Shown: positions 1-7,280, numbered from the stretch's first letter. The stretch: DNA of 8,527 nucleotides from JBLHUT01 sp047629975 (GCA_047629975.1 JBLHUT010000156.1:1-8527); one strand, 5' to 3'. Notes: generated by a model from the letters alone, not told the origin. Numbers and translations: made by a program.

Positions 1-590
1 AGGTCACTGCCATCGTGTCCGCCGATACGTTCGAGCGCCCGATTTATGCCGGTAACGCACTACAGATCGTCACCTCGTCGGATCCGATCAAGGTCATGAC
101 GGTGCGGACCGCCAATTTTGACCTCACCGGAACCGGAGGTTCGGCTGCTGTCACGTCACTGGATGCTGTTGCAAATCCCGGCCTGTCCGATTGGGTCGAA
201 GACAAGGTCGCAGCCTCTGACCGCCCCGAGCTGACAAGCGCCGGCATCGTTGTGTCCGGCGGGCGCGGGCTTGGCAGTGAAGAACAGTTTGCGATCATCG
301 AACAGCTTGCCGACAAATTGGGTGCAGCTGTTGGTGCCTCGCGGGCTGCGGTCGATTCGGGTTATGCACCGAACGACTGGCAGGTCGGACAGACCGGCAA
401 AGTCGTCGCACCGGACCTTTATATCGCCGTGGGCATTTCCGGCGCGATCCAGCACCTCGCCGGCATGAAAGACAGCAAGATCATTGTGGCCATCAACAAA
501 GACGAAGAAGCCCCGATTTTTCAGGTTGCCGACTACGGTCTGGTTGCAGACCTGTTCGACGCCGTGCCGGAGTTGATCGGAAAGCTCTGA
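1..590 (+). CDS. etfA: Electron transfer flavoprotein subunit alpha (5'-truncated by window edge)
   Basis: This is the C-terminal part of the ETF alpha subunit, the FAD-carrying half of the heterodimer that takes electrons from acyl-CoA and other dehydrogenases and passes them to ETF-ubiquinone oxidoreductase. The reading frame is open from base 3, so the GTG at 15 is internal and the true start lies outside the window. About 195 codons are visible of a family length near 310. The FAD-binding domain is clear: SGGRGLGS at about bases 255-278, then GASRAAVDSGYAP, GQTGKVVAPDLYIAVGISGA and a final INKDEEAPIFQVADYGLV segment, all hallmark ETF-alpha blocks. The gene ends in TGA at 588-590 and is followed by a hairpin terminator. 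An etfB gene would be expected just upstream. The 3-hydroxyacyl-CoA dehydrogenase gene nearby fits a fatty-acid oxidation neighbourhood. Identification is secure. Confidence 0.96.
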   Translation, partial: VTAIVSADTFERPIYAGNALQIVTSSDPIKVMTVRTANFDLTGTGGSAAVTSLDAVANPGLSDWVEDKVAASDRPELTSAGIVVSGGRGLGSEEQFAIIEQLADKLGAAVGASRAAVDSGYAPNDWQVGQTGKVVAPDLYIAVGISGAIQHLAGMKDSKIIVAINKDEEAPIFQVADYGLVADLFDAVPELIGKL

Positions 591-616
591 TTTCGCACAC
601 CGCGCTCACAAACCAA

Positions 617-650
617 AACGCCCGCCCGGAAGATATCCGGGGCGGGCGTT
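617..650. terminator. Bidirectional hairpin terminator between etfA and the DUF6473-type gene
   Basis: A GC-rich stem pairs bases 617-630 with 636-650, with one bulged base and a five-base loop (agata). It lies between two convergent stop codons. Read on the minus strand the stem runs into TTTT, so it is a good intrinsic terminator for the DUF6473-type gene. On the plus strand only a weak T-rich stretch (actgtctttc) follows, so termination of etfA here is likely but less certain. Confidence 0.8.
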
Positions 651-671
651 ACTGTCTTTCACAGGCAAAAA

Positions 672-1526
672 TCAGTCTTTGCCGACAATTCCCATAAGAA
701 TCGGCATCAGCGCCTGGGCCGCCCGCAAATGTGCCACAGGTGGCAGCACAAGCTGCGGGCTCGCCGCTTCCAGGTCGGTGCAAACAAGGCCGCTTAATCC
801 GGGCACCAGCCCCGATGGCTCGGCCACGATCTCGGCATAGCGCACCATCTCGACACCCAACGCCGAGATCATTTTCTGGGTTACAAACAACGGCTCTTCG
901 CCAAACTCCGAAAACAGCGAATCGTCATCGGCAGGTGGCGCCTCGGCCATCCACAGCAACACAACAGGCGTGCGGATCTGGTCCAGAAGCACATTCATTC
1001 GTTTGACCCAGACATCGCGCAAATCATCGACAATGATCCTGAACCTTTGCGGCGATTGGTCCGCGATTGTGCGCAACAAGTGCCGTGTAAAATTGATCTC
1101 GGAAAAATCGAGCCTTGGAAATATACTCTGCAATAAGGCCGTCGGCCTGATGAACCGGTCATTCCGTCGTGGATGGACGGAATAGAACCGGTTTGAAATG
1201 TTTTGTGCCCCGGTGATCTGCACCACCGTAAAGGCCGCATCATTTGCCAACCCTATCAAAACCGCATCACCCAAAAACAGATCGACGCTGGCATTGACCG
1301 CACCCAGATTGACCACAGGCATATCAAGCCCTGCTTCAATCAGGCTTGGAAATGGATTGGCTATAAACTTCCCGTAAGCCTCCGAGCCTCCGATCACCAC
1401 CCCGAAAGGTTCATCCAGTTTCCGTTCCGGCCCCCGAAACAAACTTCGAGACCCTCGATATCTACAAGGAGCATAGTCAAGACTACCCTCCCCAAGGGAC
1501 GCAAAAGACATCCTGTTACCCCGCAT
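672..1526 (-). CDS. DUF6473 family protein of unknown function
   Basis: This 284-residue soluble-looking protein matches what I recall of the DUF6473 family of Rhodobacteraceae. The supporting features are an N-terminal GEGSLDYAPCRY block, a VVIGGSEAYGKF block (residues 43-54), VVNLGAVNAS (71-80) and ITGAQNISNRFYSVHPRRNDRF (104-125). No signal peptide or membrane segment is evident. I infer a possible SGNH-hydrolase-like arrangement, because Ser48, Gly75, Asn109 and His266 occur in the right order, but this is not established. The start at 1526 is preceded by a GAGGGTGAG ribosome binding site. An internal ATG at 1511 (residue 6, before SFASLGEG) also has a purine-rich GGGG stretch upstream and is a real alternative. 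The gene is convergent with etfA and divergent from the 3-hydroxybutyryl-CoA dehydrogenase gene. The family call is from memory of the pattern, not from a search. Confidence 0.8.
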   Translation of the reverse strand: MRGNRMSFASLGEGSLDYAPCRYRGSRSLFRGPERKLDEPFGVVIGGSEAYGKFIANPFPSLIEAGLDMPVVNLGAVNASVDLFLGDAVLIGLANDAAFTVVQITGAQNISNRFYSVHPRRNDRFIRPTALLQSIFPRLDFSEINFTRHLLRTIADQSPQRFRIIVDDLRDVWVKRMNVLLDQIRTPVVLLWMAEAPPADDDSLFSEFGEEPLFVTQKMISALGVEMVRYAEIVAEPSGLVPGLSGLVCTDLEAASPQLVLPPVAHLRAAQALMPILMGIVGKD

Positions 1527-1614
1527 TTATACTCACCCTCGACCTCTATGCCCCAGCGGGGTTTCCGAATTGCTAAACCGTCAAATTGAGATAGCTTTTA
1601 ACCGCCCCTTGGCC

Positions 1615-1644
1615 TTGCAAGCGTCGCACCCACGGCCCTATTGT
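1615..1644 (+). promoter_or_regulatory. Candidate promoter of the 3-hydroxybutyryl-CoA dehydrogenase gene
   Basis: A TTGCAA hexamer at 1615-1620 and TATTGT at 1639-1644 are separated by 18 bases. Each matches the sigma70 consensus at four of six positions. Transcription would begin near 1651, about 20 bases before the chosen ATG at 1672. The match is modest and rests on sequence alone. Confidence 0.3.
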
Positions 1645-1671
1645 CACGCATCAAGCGAAAGGGCTGGGCAG

Positions 1672-2547
1672 ATGGAGATTGAACGCGTTGGGGTTGTTGG
1701 TGCCGGCCAGATGGGCAATGGTATTGCGCATGTTTTCGCACTCGCCGGTTATCATGTTGTTTTGAACGATATCGAGCAGGAAACACTGGATAAAGCCGTC
1801 GCCGGAATTCGCACGAACCTTGATCGTCAGGTGAGCCGCGACAAGATTTCAGAGGATGAAAAAGAGGCCGCGCTGGCCCGCATCACCACCACACTTGTGT
1901 TGCCTGAATTGGGCAATACGGATCTGATCATCGAAGCTGCAACAGAGCGTGAAACCCTGAAAACCGCTATTTTTACAGAGCTTTTGCCCTATTTGCAGCC
2001 CCATACGATTCTTACATCCAACACATCGTCTATCTCGATCACACGACTTGCATCCCGCACCGACCGGCCTGAACGGTTCATGGGCTTTCACTTCATGAAC
2101 CCCGTGCCGCTAATGCAACTCGTGGAGTTGATCCGTGGCATTGCCACTGACGAGCCAACATTCAAAGCCTGCAAGGGCGTGGTCGACCGGCTTGGAAAAA
2201 CCGCCGCCACATCAGAAGATTTTCCCGCATTCATCGTCAACCGTATCCTTATGCCAATGATCAACGAGGCCGTTTATACGCTTTATGAAGGCGTCGGCTC
2301 GGTCGCCTCTATCGATTCTTCGCTTAAACTGGGCGCAAATCATCCGATGGGTCCGCTGGAACTGGCTGATTTTATCGGGCTTGATACTTGTCTGGCAATT
2401 ATGAATGTGCTGCATGACGGGCTTGCTGATACAAAATATCGCCCCTGCCCGCTTTTGACAAAATATGTCGAAGCAGGATGGCTTGGCCGGAAAGCCAATC
2501 GCGGATTTTACGATTATCGGGGCGAAGTCCCTGTTCCGACACGGTAA
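1672..2547 (+). CDS. 3-hydroxybutyryl-CoA dehydrogenase (3-hydroxyacyl-CoA dehydrogenase family)
   Basis: This NAD-dependent cytoplasmic enzyme interconverts 3-hydroxyacyl-CoA (typically 3-hydroxybutyryl-CoA) and the 3-oxoacyl-CoA, in short-chain beta-oxidation or butanoate metabolism. The 291-residue length is typical for the stand-alone Hbd/PaaH type. The N-terminal Rossmann domain shows GAGQMG (10-15) and an acidic residue after beta-2 (Asp33). The catalytic set known for the family is present: Ser119 in the SNTSS motif, His140 in GFHFMNP, Glu152 in LVEL and Asn190 in FIVNRIL. The C-terminal dimerisation domain includes NHPMGPLELADFIGLD and ends in RKANRGFYDY. The frame stays open upstream to 1570, but the ATG at 1672 is preferred: it places the Rossmann strand at the N-terminus as in the family, and an AAGGG-type site lies just upstream. 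It could also be named paaH or fadB2-like; substrate chain length cannot be read from sequence. Confidence 0.95.
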   Translation: MEIERVGVVGAGQMGNGIAHVFALAGYHVVLNDIEQETLDKAVAGIRTNLDRQVSRDKISEDEKEAALARITTTLVLPELGNTDLIIEAATERETLKTAIFTELLPYLQPHTILTSNTSSISITRLASRTDRPERFMGFHFMNPVPLMQLVELIRGIATDEPTFKACKGVVDRLGKTAATSEDFPAFIVNRILMPMINEAVYTLYEGVGSVASIDSSLKLGANHPMGPLELADFIGLDTCLAIMNVLHDGLADTKYRPCPLLTKYVEAGWLGRKANRGFYDYRGEVPVPTR

Positions 2548-2556
2548 ATCAAAAAC

Positions 2557-2587
2557 GGCCTGCCAAACCGGATCAGGTTGGCAGGCC
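2557..2587. terminator. Bidirectional hairpin terminator after the dehydrogenase and ABC ATPase genes
   Basis: A perfect ten-base stem pairs 2557-2566 (GGCCTGCCAA) with 2578-2587. It lies between the convergent stop codons at 2547 and 2620. On the minus strand the stem is followed by GTTTTTG, a good U-tract for ending the ABC ATPase transcript. On the plus strand the following tatctacg is weak, so it acts less clearly on the dehydrogenase gene. Confidence 0.8.
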
Positions 2588-2619
2588 TATCTACGTTGTC
2601 TACAGATCAAACCGCGTTT

Positions 2620-4287
2620 TCAGCCGCGCTGCACCTCGGCAGCGATCCGTGCCGCCTCTTCCGGAGCAAGGCGTGGCGGGTGCCAATCGCGGCCCGGCGC
2701 AGCCGCCAAAAGCATTTTTGTGTACTCATGCTTGGGATTATTGAACACATCGTCGGCTGTGCCGAACTCGACCATGACACCTTTTTGCATAACCGTAATG
2801 TAATCCGAAATCTGGGCCGCAACGCGCAAATCGTGTGTGATAAAAATAATCGCAATCTGTAGCCGCTCTTGCAACTCGTTCATCAGGCGTAAAACCTGCT
2901 TTTGCACACTCAGATCAAGCGCCGAGACGCTTTCATCGGCAATCACCACATCAGGCTCCATGGACAATGCGCGCGCCACGCCTATCCGCTGCCGCTGTCC
3001 CCCCGAAAAGTTACGGGGCGTGCGATAAAATGCTTCAGGTTGCAGACCAACCATTTCGAGCAATTGAATGGCGCGGTCTTTCGCTTCGGCCGCTGACACC
3101 CCCCGCAGAATCGGACCTCGCGTGATAATGTCGCCCACCGTTTTCGTCGGGTTAAGCGATCCGTAAGGGTCCTGGAAAATCATCTGGATCAAGCGCCGAC
3201 TGTCTTGCAAAGTTGCCCCCTTGAGGCCCAGAAAGTCCTGTTCGTTGATGATTATATTGCCCGACGTCGGTTCGATCAAACGGATCAAAGCCTTGGCCAG
3301 TGTGGATTTTCCGGAACCGGATTCGCCAACAACTCCAAGGGTTTCCCCGGATCGCAGTACGAAACTTGCATCGTTGAGCGCATGCACTTGCTTGGAGCCC
3401 GATCCATAAACCTTATGCAGGTGCTTTGCCTCGACCTTGGGGGGATCGGTACGTGTTTTATCCGGCATACGCGTGGTTTCCAGTGCCGGCATCGCATCGA
3501 CCAGCAGCTTGGTGTAATCCTCTTGCGGGTGCATCAGAATCTGCTCTGCCGGCCCCTGTTCGATCACTTCGCCCCAGCACATCACCGCAACCCGATCGGC
3601 AATATCGGCCACCACCCCGAAATCATGCGTGATAAAGATCGTCGCGTTGTCATAAACGTCCTTAAGGTCGTTTATCAGGCGCAAAATCTCGGCCTGCGTT
3701 GTCACATCAAGCGCAGTTGTCGGCTCGTCCGCGATCAGAACATCCGGTTTGCACGCAAGCGCCATCGCGATCACGACCCGCTGACATTGCCCACCCGAAA
3801 CCTGATGCGGGTAACTGTCATAAATTCGTGGCGGCATCGGAAGCCGCATCTGTTCAAGCAATTTGAGGGTCTCTTCACGCCGGTCGCTCGCGCTGATTTC
3901 GGGCCGGTGCAGTTTGAACACCTCGTCCACCTGCTTGCCAATTTTCATAGCCGGATTCAGCGCCGCCATCGGTTCTTGATAAATCATGGAAATTCGCGCG
4001 CCGCGCATTTTGCACAACTCCGCATCCGTGAATTTCAGAACATCCTTGCCATCGAACAAAACTTCGCCTTGCGTCACGGTCAAACGCGGCGGCACATCGT
4101 TCATGATTGCAGAGGTCAACACCGACTTGCCCGACCCGGATTCGCCCACAATACAAAGAATTTCGCCGCGCTTTACCGAAAGGCTGACGTTTTTTACCGC
4201 ATGCGTCCGGTCCGCGCCCTTTGGAAGCTCGATGCAGATGTCTTTGATTTCGAGGATCGTTTCGCCACGACGGCTTTCAGAGGCCAT
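2620..4287 (-). CDS. Peptide/nickel-type ABC transporter, fused double ATP-binding subunit
   Basis: This 555-residue cytoplasmic protein carries two nucleotide-binding domains in tandem, like YejF or GsiA, and would power import of oligopeptides or similar solutes. Domain 1 has Walker A GESGSGKS (48-55), signature VSGGQCQR (163-170), Walker B VLIADEP with a TALD D-loop, and switch His221. Domain 2 has Walker A GESGSGKS (321-328), signature FSGGQRQR (427-434), Walker B VVIADES and His485. All catalytic elements look intact in both. The FNNPKHEYTKMLLAAAPG tail (515-532) is typical of the oligopeptide branch. The start is set at the ATG at 4287, because an ACAGGGA ribosome binding site sits six to seven bases upstream; the ATG at 4293 would abut that site, and the frame-open start at 4383 has no support. 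No permease or solute-binding protein gene is adjacent, so its partners and substrate are unknown. Confidence 0.93.
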   Translation of the reverse strand: MASESRRGETILEIKDICIELPKGADRTHAVKNVSLSVKRGEILCIVGESGSGKSVLTSAIMNDVPPRLTVTQGEVLFDGKDVLKFTDAELCKMRGARISMIYQEPMAALNPAMKIGKQVDEVFKLHRPEISASDRREETLKLLEQMRLPMPPRIYDSYPHQVSGGQCQRVVIAMALACKPDVLIADEPTTALDVTTQAEILRLINDLKDVYDNATIFITHDFGVVADIADRVAVMCWGEVIEQGPAEQILMHPQEDYTKLLVDAMPALETTRMPDKTRTDPPKVEAKHLHKVYGSGSKQVHALNDASFVLRSGETLGVVGESGSGKSTLAKALIRLIEPTSGNIIINEQDFLGLKGATLQDSRRLIQMIFQDPYGSLNPTKTVGDIITRGPILRGVSAAEAKDRAIQLLEMVGLQPEAFYRTPRNFSGGQRQRIGVARALSMEPDVVIADESVSALDLSVQKQVLRLMNELQERLQIAIIFITHDLRVAAQISDYITVMQKGVMVEFGTADDVFNNPKHEYTKMLLAAAPGRDWHPPRLAPEEAARIAAEVQRG

Positions 4288-4314
4288 GTTCATTCCCTGT
4301 TGATTTTCGCCGAC

Positions 4315-4343
4315 ATTATTTTCACCGGTCCTTTGAAAATCAA
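4315..4343 (-). promoter_or_regulatory. Candidate promoter of the ABC ATPase gene
   Basis: Read on the minus strand, TTGATT (4338-4343) and AATAAT (4315-4320) are exactly 17 bases apart, giving four and five of six consensus matches. The predicted transcript would begin roughly 20 bases upstream of the ATG at 4287. The -35 region lies in an imperfect palindrome (cctttgaaaatcaagg, 4330-4345), which could be an operator. This suggests the gene is transcribed on its own rather than only from the upstream hydrolase. Confidence 0.45.
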
Positions 4344-4347
4344 GGCT

Positions 4348-4377
4348 AGGCGGCTGATTGCTCTGCGTCAACCGCCT
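4348..4377 (-). terminator. Hairpin in the hydrolase-ABC intergenic gap, possible weak terminator
   Basis: A ten-base stem (4348-4357 with 4368-4377, one G-T wobble) with a ten-base loop lies 56 bases past the hydrolase stop. No continuous U-tract follows on the minus strand (agccttgatttt), so it may attenuate or protect the 3' end rather than terminate fully. The rest of the 146-base gap holds only the ABC promoter. Confidence 0.4.
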
Positions 4378-4433
4378 GGCCAAAGAGCTTTTGACAGGCC
4401 ACCGCGTACGGCAGCCTGTTTTGATCTATCGAC

Positions 4434-5321
4434 TCAGGACAGGTGCGCCGCGAAATGGGCCAATGTCCGCTCCCACGCCAGCTTGGCTGCGTCTTCGTCG
4501 TAACGAGGCGTGGTATCGTTGTGAAAGCCATGATTGGCGCCTGCGTAAATATGCGCCTCATATGCCTTTCCATTCGCCTTGAGCGCCTCTTCGTAGGCAG
4601 GCCAGCCGGCATTGATACGCTCGTCAAGCTCGCCGTAATGAATAAGCAACGGTGCCTGAATTGCCGCGACATCCTCGGCCGTCGGCTGACGTCCGTAAAA
4701 CGGCACCGAGGCGCCCATTTCCGGATAGGCCACAGCCAGCGCATTGCACACGCCGCCGCCATAACAAAAGCCGACAGCCCCGACCTTACCCGTGGAACCT
4801 TCATGATCGGTCAGGAACTCGAACGCGGCAAAAAAGTCTGCCATCAGCTTTCCGCCGTCAATCTGCTTTTGCATCGCCCGACCGTCTTCGTCGTTGCCCG
4901 GATACCCCCCCAACGGCGTCAATCCATCAGGACCAAACGCAAGATACCCTGCCTTTGCCGCCCGGCGCACGACGTCCTCGATATACGGGTTAAGACCGCG
5001 ATTTTCGTGAATCACCAACACCGCCGGGAGTTTTCCCGTCGCGCCCGCAGGTTTCGCCATCAACCCCTTGATCGTGCCGTTCCCGTCAGGACTCTCGTAG
5101 GACACGACCATCGTTTCGATCGACGGATCATCCGGCATCACCTGTTGGGCCAATGCATAATTGGGCTGGAGGCTTTCCAGAACCATTGCCCCCGTCACAC
5201 CCACCGCAGCATATTTTCCAGCACCGGTGAGAAACTCGCGCTTTGACATTTTACCATGCACATATCCGTCATACATCTCAAGGATACGCGGATGGAAATC
5301 AGAAGCCTTTTTACGTTGCAT
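4434..5321 (-). CDS. Dienelactone hydrolase family protein, probably exported
   Basis: This 295-residue alpha/beta hydrolase belongs to the dienelactone hydrolase (carboxymethylenebutenolidase) family, YghX-like. The family's Cys-Asp-His triad is visible: Cys186 in GFCYGGG, Asp233 in GELDERIN and His264 in ANHGFHND. Glu106 in HENRGL is the residue that positions the cysteine in dienelactone hydrolase. The N-terminus (residues 1-60) carries a short acidic/aromatic stretch, then SKREFL, a hydrophobic segment and ALAQQ. That resembles a Tat-type or general export signal, although only KR replaces the twin arginine. The start is placed at the second of two adjacent ATGs (5321), since AAAGG lies six bases upstream; 5324 is an alternative and the open frame reaches 5357. 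The true substrate is not predictable: many homologues are general carboxylic-ester or lactone hydrolases. It is the upstream neighbour of the ABC ATPase on the same strand. Confidence 0.9.
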   Translation of the reverse strand: MQRKKASDFHPRILEMYDGYVHGKMSKREFLTGAGKYAAVGVTGAMVLESLQPNYALAQQVMPDDPSIETMVVSYESPDGNGTIKGLMAKPAGATGKLPAVLVIHENRGLNPYIEDVVRRAAKAGYLAFGPDGLTPLGGYPGNDEDGRAMQKQIDGGKLMADFFAAFEFLTDHEGSTGKVGAVGFCYGGGVCNALAVAYPEMGASVPFYGRQPTAEDVAAIQAPLLIHYGELDERINAGWPAYEEALKANGKAYEAHIYAGANHGFHNDTTPRYDEDAAKLAWERTLAHFAAHLS

Positions 5322-5357
5322 CATGCACCTTTGTCGTAAGTTTTGAACTGTAAACAA

Positions 5358-5385
5358 ATTCTAGCATGTCTTTAAAATGTGGCAA
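5358..5385 (-). promoter_or_regulatory. Strong candidate sigma70-type promoter of the dienelactone hydrolase gene
   Basis: On the minus strand TTGCCA (5380-5385) and TAGAAT (5358-5363) are separated by 16 bases, each with five of six consensus matches. Initiation near 5351 would give a leader of about 30 bases before the ATG at 5321. It lies in the gap after the cobS stop, so the hydrolase need not depend on cobS transcription. Confidence 0.6.
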
Positions 5386-5404
5386 CATGACATTTCCGAG
5401 AGAA

Positions 5405-6181
5405 CTATACCGCGCCAAACCACGCCAGAAAGCCGATCAACAAAACAAGCTCAGTAATCTGTTGTGTGGCACCCAAGACATCGCCGGTCTGCCCCCCGAT
5501 TTTCGTTCGCGCGGTCCAACCCACGGCGGCCGCAACCAAGATCATCCCCACACCGGCGCACACACCCGCCAAACCCAGCATCCCCAACCCGGCAACACCC
5601 GCAATCACAACAGCCAAAACCACCACCGCAACAGCGGGGCGTCCGACCGACGCCGAAAGCCCGCCACTGCGCGCATGAGGCAGCGACACCATCACCAATG
5701 GCATGGCAGCCCTACTCATCATCGCAGCTACCAGCAGCGGAGCAAACACCACTTCATTCTGGATCAACCCGACCAGCGTTGCCCACCGCAACCCCACAAC
5801 AAAGACCAAAGCCAACACGCCATAGGTCCCGATCTGGCTGTCTTTCATGATTTCAAGACGCCGTTCAACGCTCCAGCCGCCCCAGAACCCGTCAACCGTA
5901 TCCGCAAGCCCGTCTTCGTGCAGTGCTCCGGTGACAAAAACCTGCACCCCGATAGCAAGCCCGGCAGTCACCACAACCGGCAACTGCAACAAAAGCCCTG
6001 CCGCCACCACGCACCAGCAAATGCACGCCATTATCGCTCCGACAAGCGGATAGGCCCACGCCGCCGCCGCCCCGCGCCGCACCGGAAAATCGTCGGAAAA
6101 CCGCACCGGCAATCGCGTCAAAAGACCGGTCGCCGCCGCAATATCACGCAGATCGACAAGAGCGTCAGAACGATGTCGCAT
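5405..6181 (-). CDS. cobS: Adenosylcobinamide-GDP ribazoletransferase (cobalamin synthase)
   Basis: This integral membrane enzyme joins adenosylcobinamide-GDP to alpha-ribazole or its phosphate, the final assembly step of (adenosyl)cobalamin. It is called CobS in enteric nomenclature and CobV in Pseudomonas denitrificans nomenclature. The 258-residue length is typical. Diagnostic blocks are GALHEDGLADTVDGFWGG (85-102), whose acidic residues are thought to bind Mg2+, MKDSQIGTYG (112-121) and GGQTGDVLGATQQITE (229-244). Several hydrophobic stretches (about 42-66, 68-84, 121-140, 146-167, 183-222, 244-256) indicate a polytopic inner-membrane protein. The ATG at 6181 is the first in frame with the family's N-terminus. 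It has only a weak GGCGGG/CGGG site upstream. It is divergent from cobT, whose product supplies its second substrate. Identification is secure. Confidence 0.95.
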   Translation of the reverse strand: MRHRSDALVDLRDIAAATGLLTRLPVRFSDDFPVRRGAAAAWAYPLVGAIMACICWCVVAAGLLLQLPVVVTAGLAIGVQVFVTGALHEDGLADTVDGFWGGWSVERRLEIMKDSQIGTYGVLALVFVVGLRWATLVGLIQNEVVFAPLLVAAMMSRAAMPLVMVSLPHARSGGLSASVGRPAVAVVVLAVVIAGVAGLGMLGLAGVCAGVGMILVAAAVGWTARTKIGGQTGDVLGATQQITELVLLIGFLAWFGAV

Positions 6182-6201
6182 AACCCGAAGTACCCGCCGT
6201 T

Positions 6202-6227
6202 TTTAAGCTTGTTCCCTTGGGCTTAAA
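6202..6227. repeat. Inverted repeat between divergent cobS and cobT
   Basis: TTTAAGC (6202-6208) and GCTTAAA (6221-6227) form a perfect seven-base inverted repeat with a 12-base spacer, in the middle of the 82-base cobS-cobT gap. It could be an operator for a dimeric regulator serving both genes, or chance. I see no convincing -35/-10 pair for either gene and no cobalamin riboswitch, for which the gap is too short. Confidence 0.4.
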
Positions 6228-6263
6228 CCGCCACACCTTGCGCGACAACGGGAGAATATCATC

Positions 6264-7280
6264 ATGACCGCACCCTTTTCCGACCTTGGCGGCCTTCAAG
6301 CCCATCTTCGGGCGCTCAGCACCATTGATCAATCCGCAAGCGAGGGCGCAAGCGCCCGCAATGGCCAACTGACCAAGCCTCCCGGCGCTCTTGGACAACT
6401 TGAGGATCTGGCTATCTGGTATGCGGGCTGGCGCGGCACACCGCGCCCCTACATCGAGGCACCCCAAGTCATCATTTTTGCAGGCAACCATGGCATTGCC
6501 GCACAAGGTGTGTCGGCCTTTCCACCCGAGGTGACAGCCCAGATGGTTGCAAACTTTGCAACAGGCGGTGCCGCGATCAACCAACTCAGCAAGCTTTTCG
6601 GAGCAAAGCTGGATGTCATCGCCCTTGATCTCGACACGCCCACCAACGATTTTACAACTGGCCCTGCCATGGATGAGGCCACGTTCCTGCTGACCCTGAT
6701 ACAGGGCTGGAACGCCGTTTTGCCCGACGCTGATCTGTTGGTGACCGGAGAAATGGGAATTGGAAACACCACATCCGCTGCGGCAATCGCCACCGCACTG
6801 TTCGGCGGCCCCCCCGAGGCATGGGTCGGGCGCGGAACAGGCGTTGATGACGCCGGTCTTGCCCTGAAAGCCCGCGTCGTGGCCGCAGGACTTGCCGCCA
6901 ATCCCTGTGTAAACGGTAATCCCCTCGAGGCCCTGCGTTGTCTCGGCGGGCGCGAACTGGTCGCAATGGCGGGTGCAATACTCGCCGCTCGCGCCTATAG
7001 AATTCCCGTGATCCTTGACGGTTTCATTTGCTCGGCTGCCGCCGCTACGCTTGAAATGGCGCACTCCGGGGCATTGGACCACTGCGTCGCCGGCCACATA
7101 TCGGCCGAATCCGCCCATCCGGCACTGTTATCTCACCTCGACAAGACACCTTTGCTATCGCTTGGCTTAAGGCTTGGCGAGGGTTCGGGTGCAGCATTGG
7201 CTATCGGAATTCTGAAAGGTGCAATCGCCTGTCACTCCGGCATGGCAACCTTTGCCGAGGCCGGCGTTTCAGGCGGGTAA
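6264..7280 (+). CDS. cobT: Nicotinate-nucleotide--dimethylbenzimidazole phosphoribosyltransferase
   Basis: CobT (CobU in Pseudomonas denitrificans nomenclature) is a soluble enzyme that transfers phosphoribose from nicotinate mononucleotide to 5,6-dimethylbenzimidazole, making alpha-ribazole 5'-phosphate for the cobalamin lower ligand. The 338-residue length fits the family. Recognisable blocks are GQLTKPPGALGQLEDLA (34-50), FAGNHGIAAQGVSAFPPEVT (72-91), GEMGIGNTTSAAA (162-174), the glycine-rich VGRGTGVDD (188-196) and LRLGEGSGAALA (302-313). I take Glu306 of the last block to be the counterpart of the catalytic Glu317 of the Salmonella enzyme. The ATG at 6264 is preceded by GGGAG (6250-6254) nine bases upstream. 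The gene stands divergent from cobS, with which it works in the nucleotide-loop assembly branch. No clear terminator follows: only a four-base GGCG/CGCC hairpin near 7290 is visible. Confidence 0.96.
   Translation: MTAPFSDLGGLQAHLRALSTIDQSASEGASARNGQLTKPPGALGQLEDLAIWYAGWRGTPRPYIEAPQVIIFAGNHGIAAQGVSAFPPEVTAQMVANFATGGAAINQLSKLFGAKLDVIALDLDTPTNDFTTGPAMDEATFLLTLIQGWNAVLPDADLLVTGEMGIGNTTSAAAIATALFGGPPEAWVGRGTGVDDAGLALKARVVAAGLAANPCVNGNPLEALRCLGGRELVAMAGAILAARAYRIPVILDGFICSAAAATLEMAHSGALDHCVAGHISAESAHPALLSHLDKTPLLSLGLRLGEGSGAALAIGILKGAIACHSGMATFAEAGVSGG

Noticed and set aside
1570..1671. Upstream N-terminal extension of the 3-hydroxybutyryl-CoA dehydrogenase
   Set aside because: The extra 34 codons precede the Rossmann strand without family support. 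The ATG at 1672 has a ribosome binding site and gives a normal-length enzyme.
3205..4503. Plus-strand open frame of 432 codons
   Set aside because: It is the antisense shadow of the ABC ATPase, whose two complete ATPase domains are unmistakable on the minus strand; the shadow has no domain character.
5366..6226. Plus-strand open frame of 286 codons rich in Pro, His, Arg and Gln
   Set aside because: It is antisense to cobS, and its composition is typical of the reverse complement of a GC-rich membrane-protein gene.
6182..6263. Cobalamin riboswitch upstream of cobT or cobS
   Set aside because: The gap is far too short and lacks the B12-box consensus.
6338..6360. GGGCG-CAAG-CGCCC hairpin inside cobT
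   Set aside because: It is a short palindrome within coding sequence with no U-tract or positional logic, so probably codon-driven chance.
6165..7118. Minus-strand open frame of 317 codons over cobT
   Set aside because: It is the antisense shadow of cobT, rich in Gly and Cys without any family motif.
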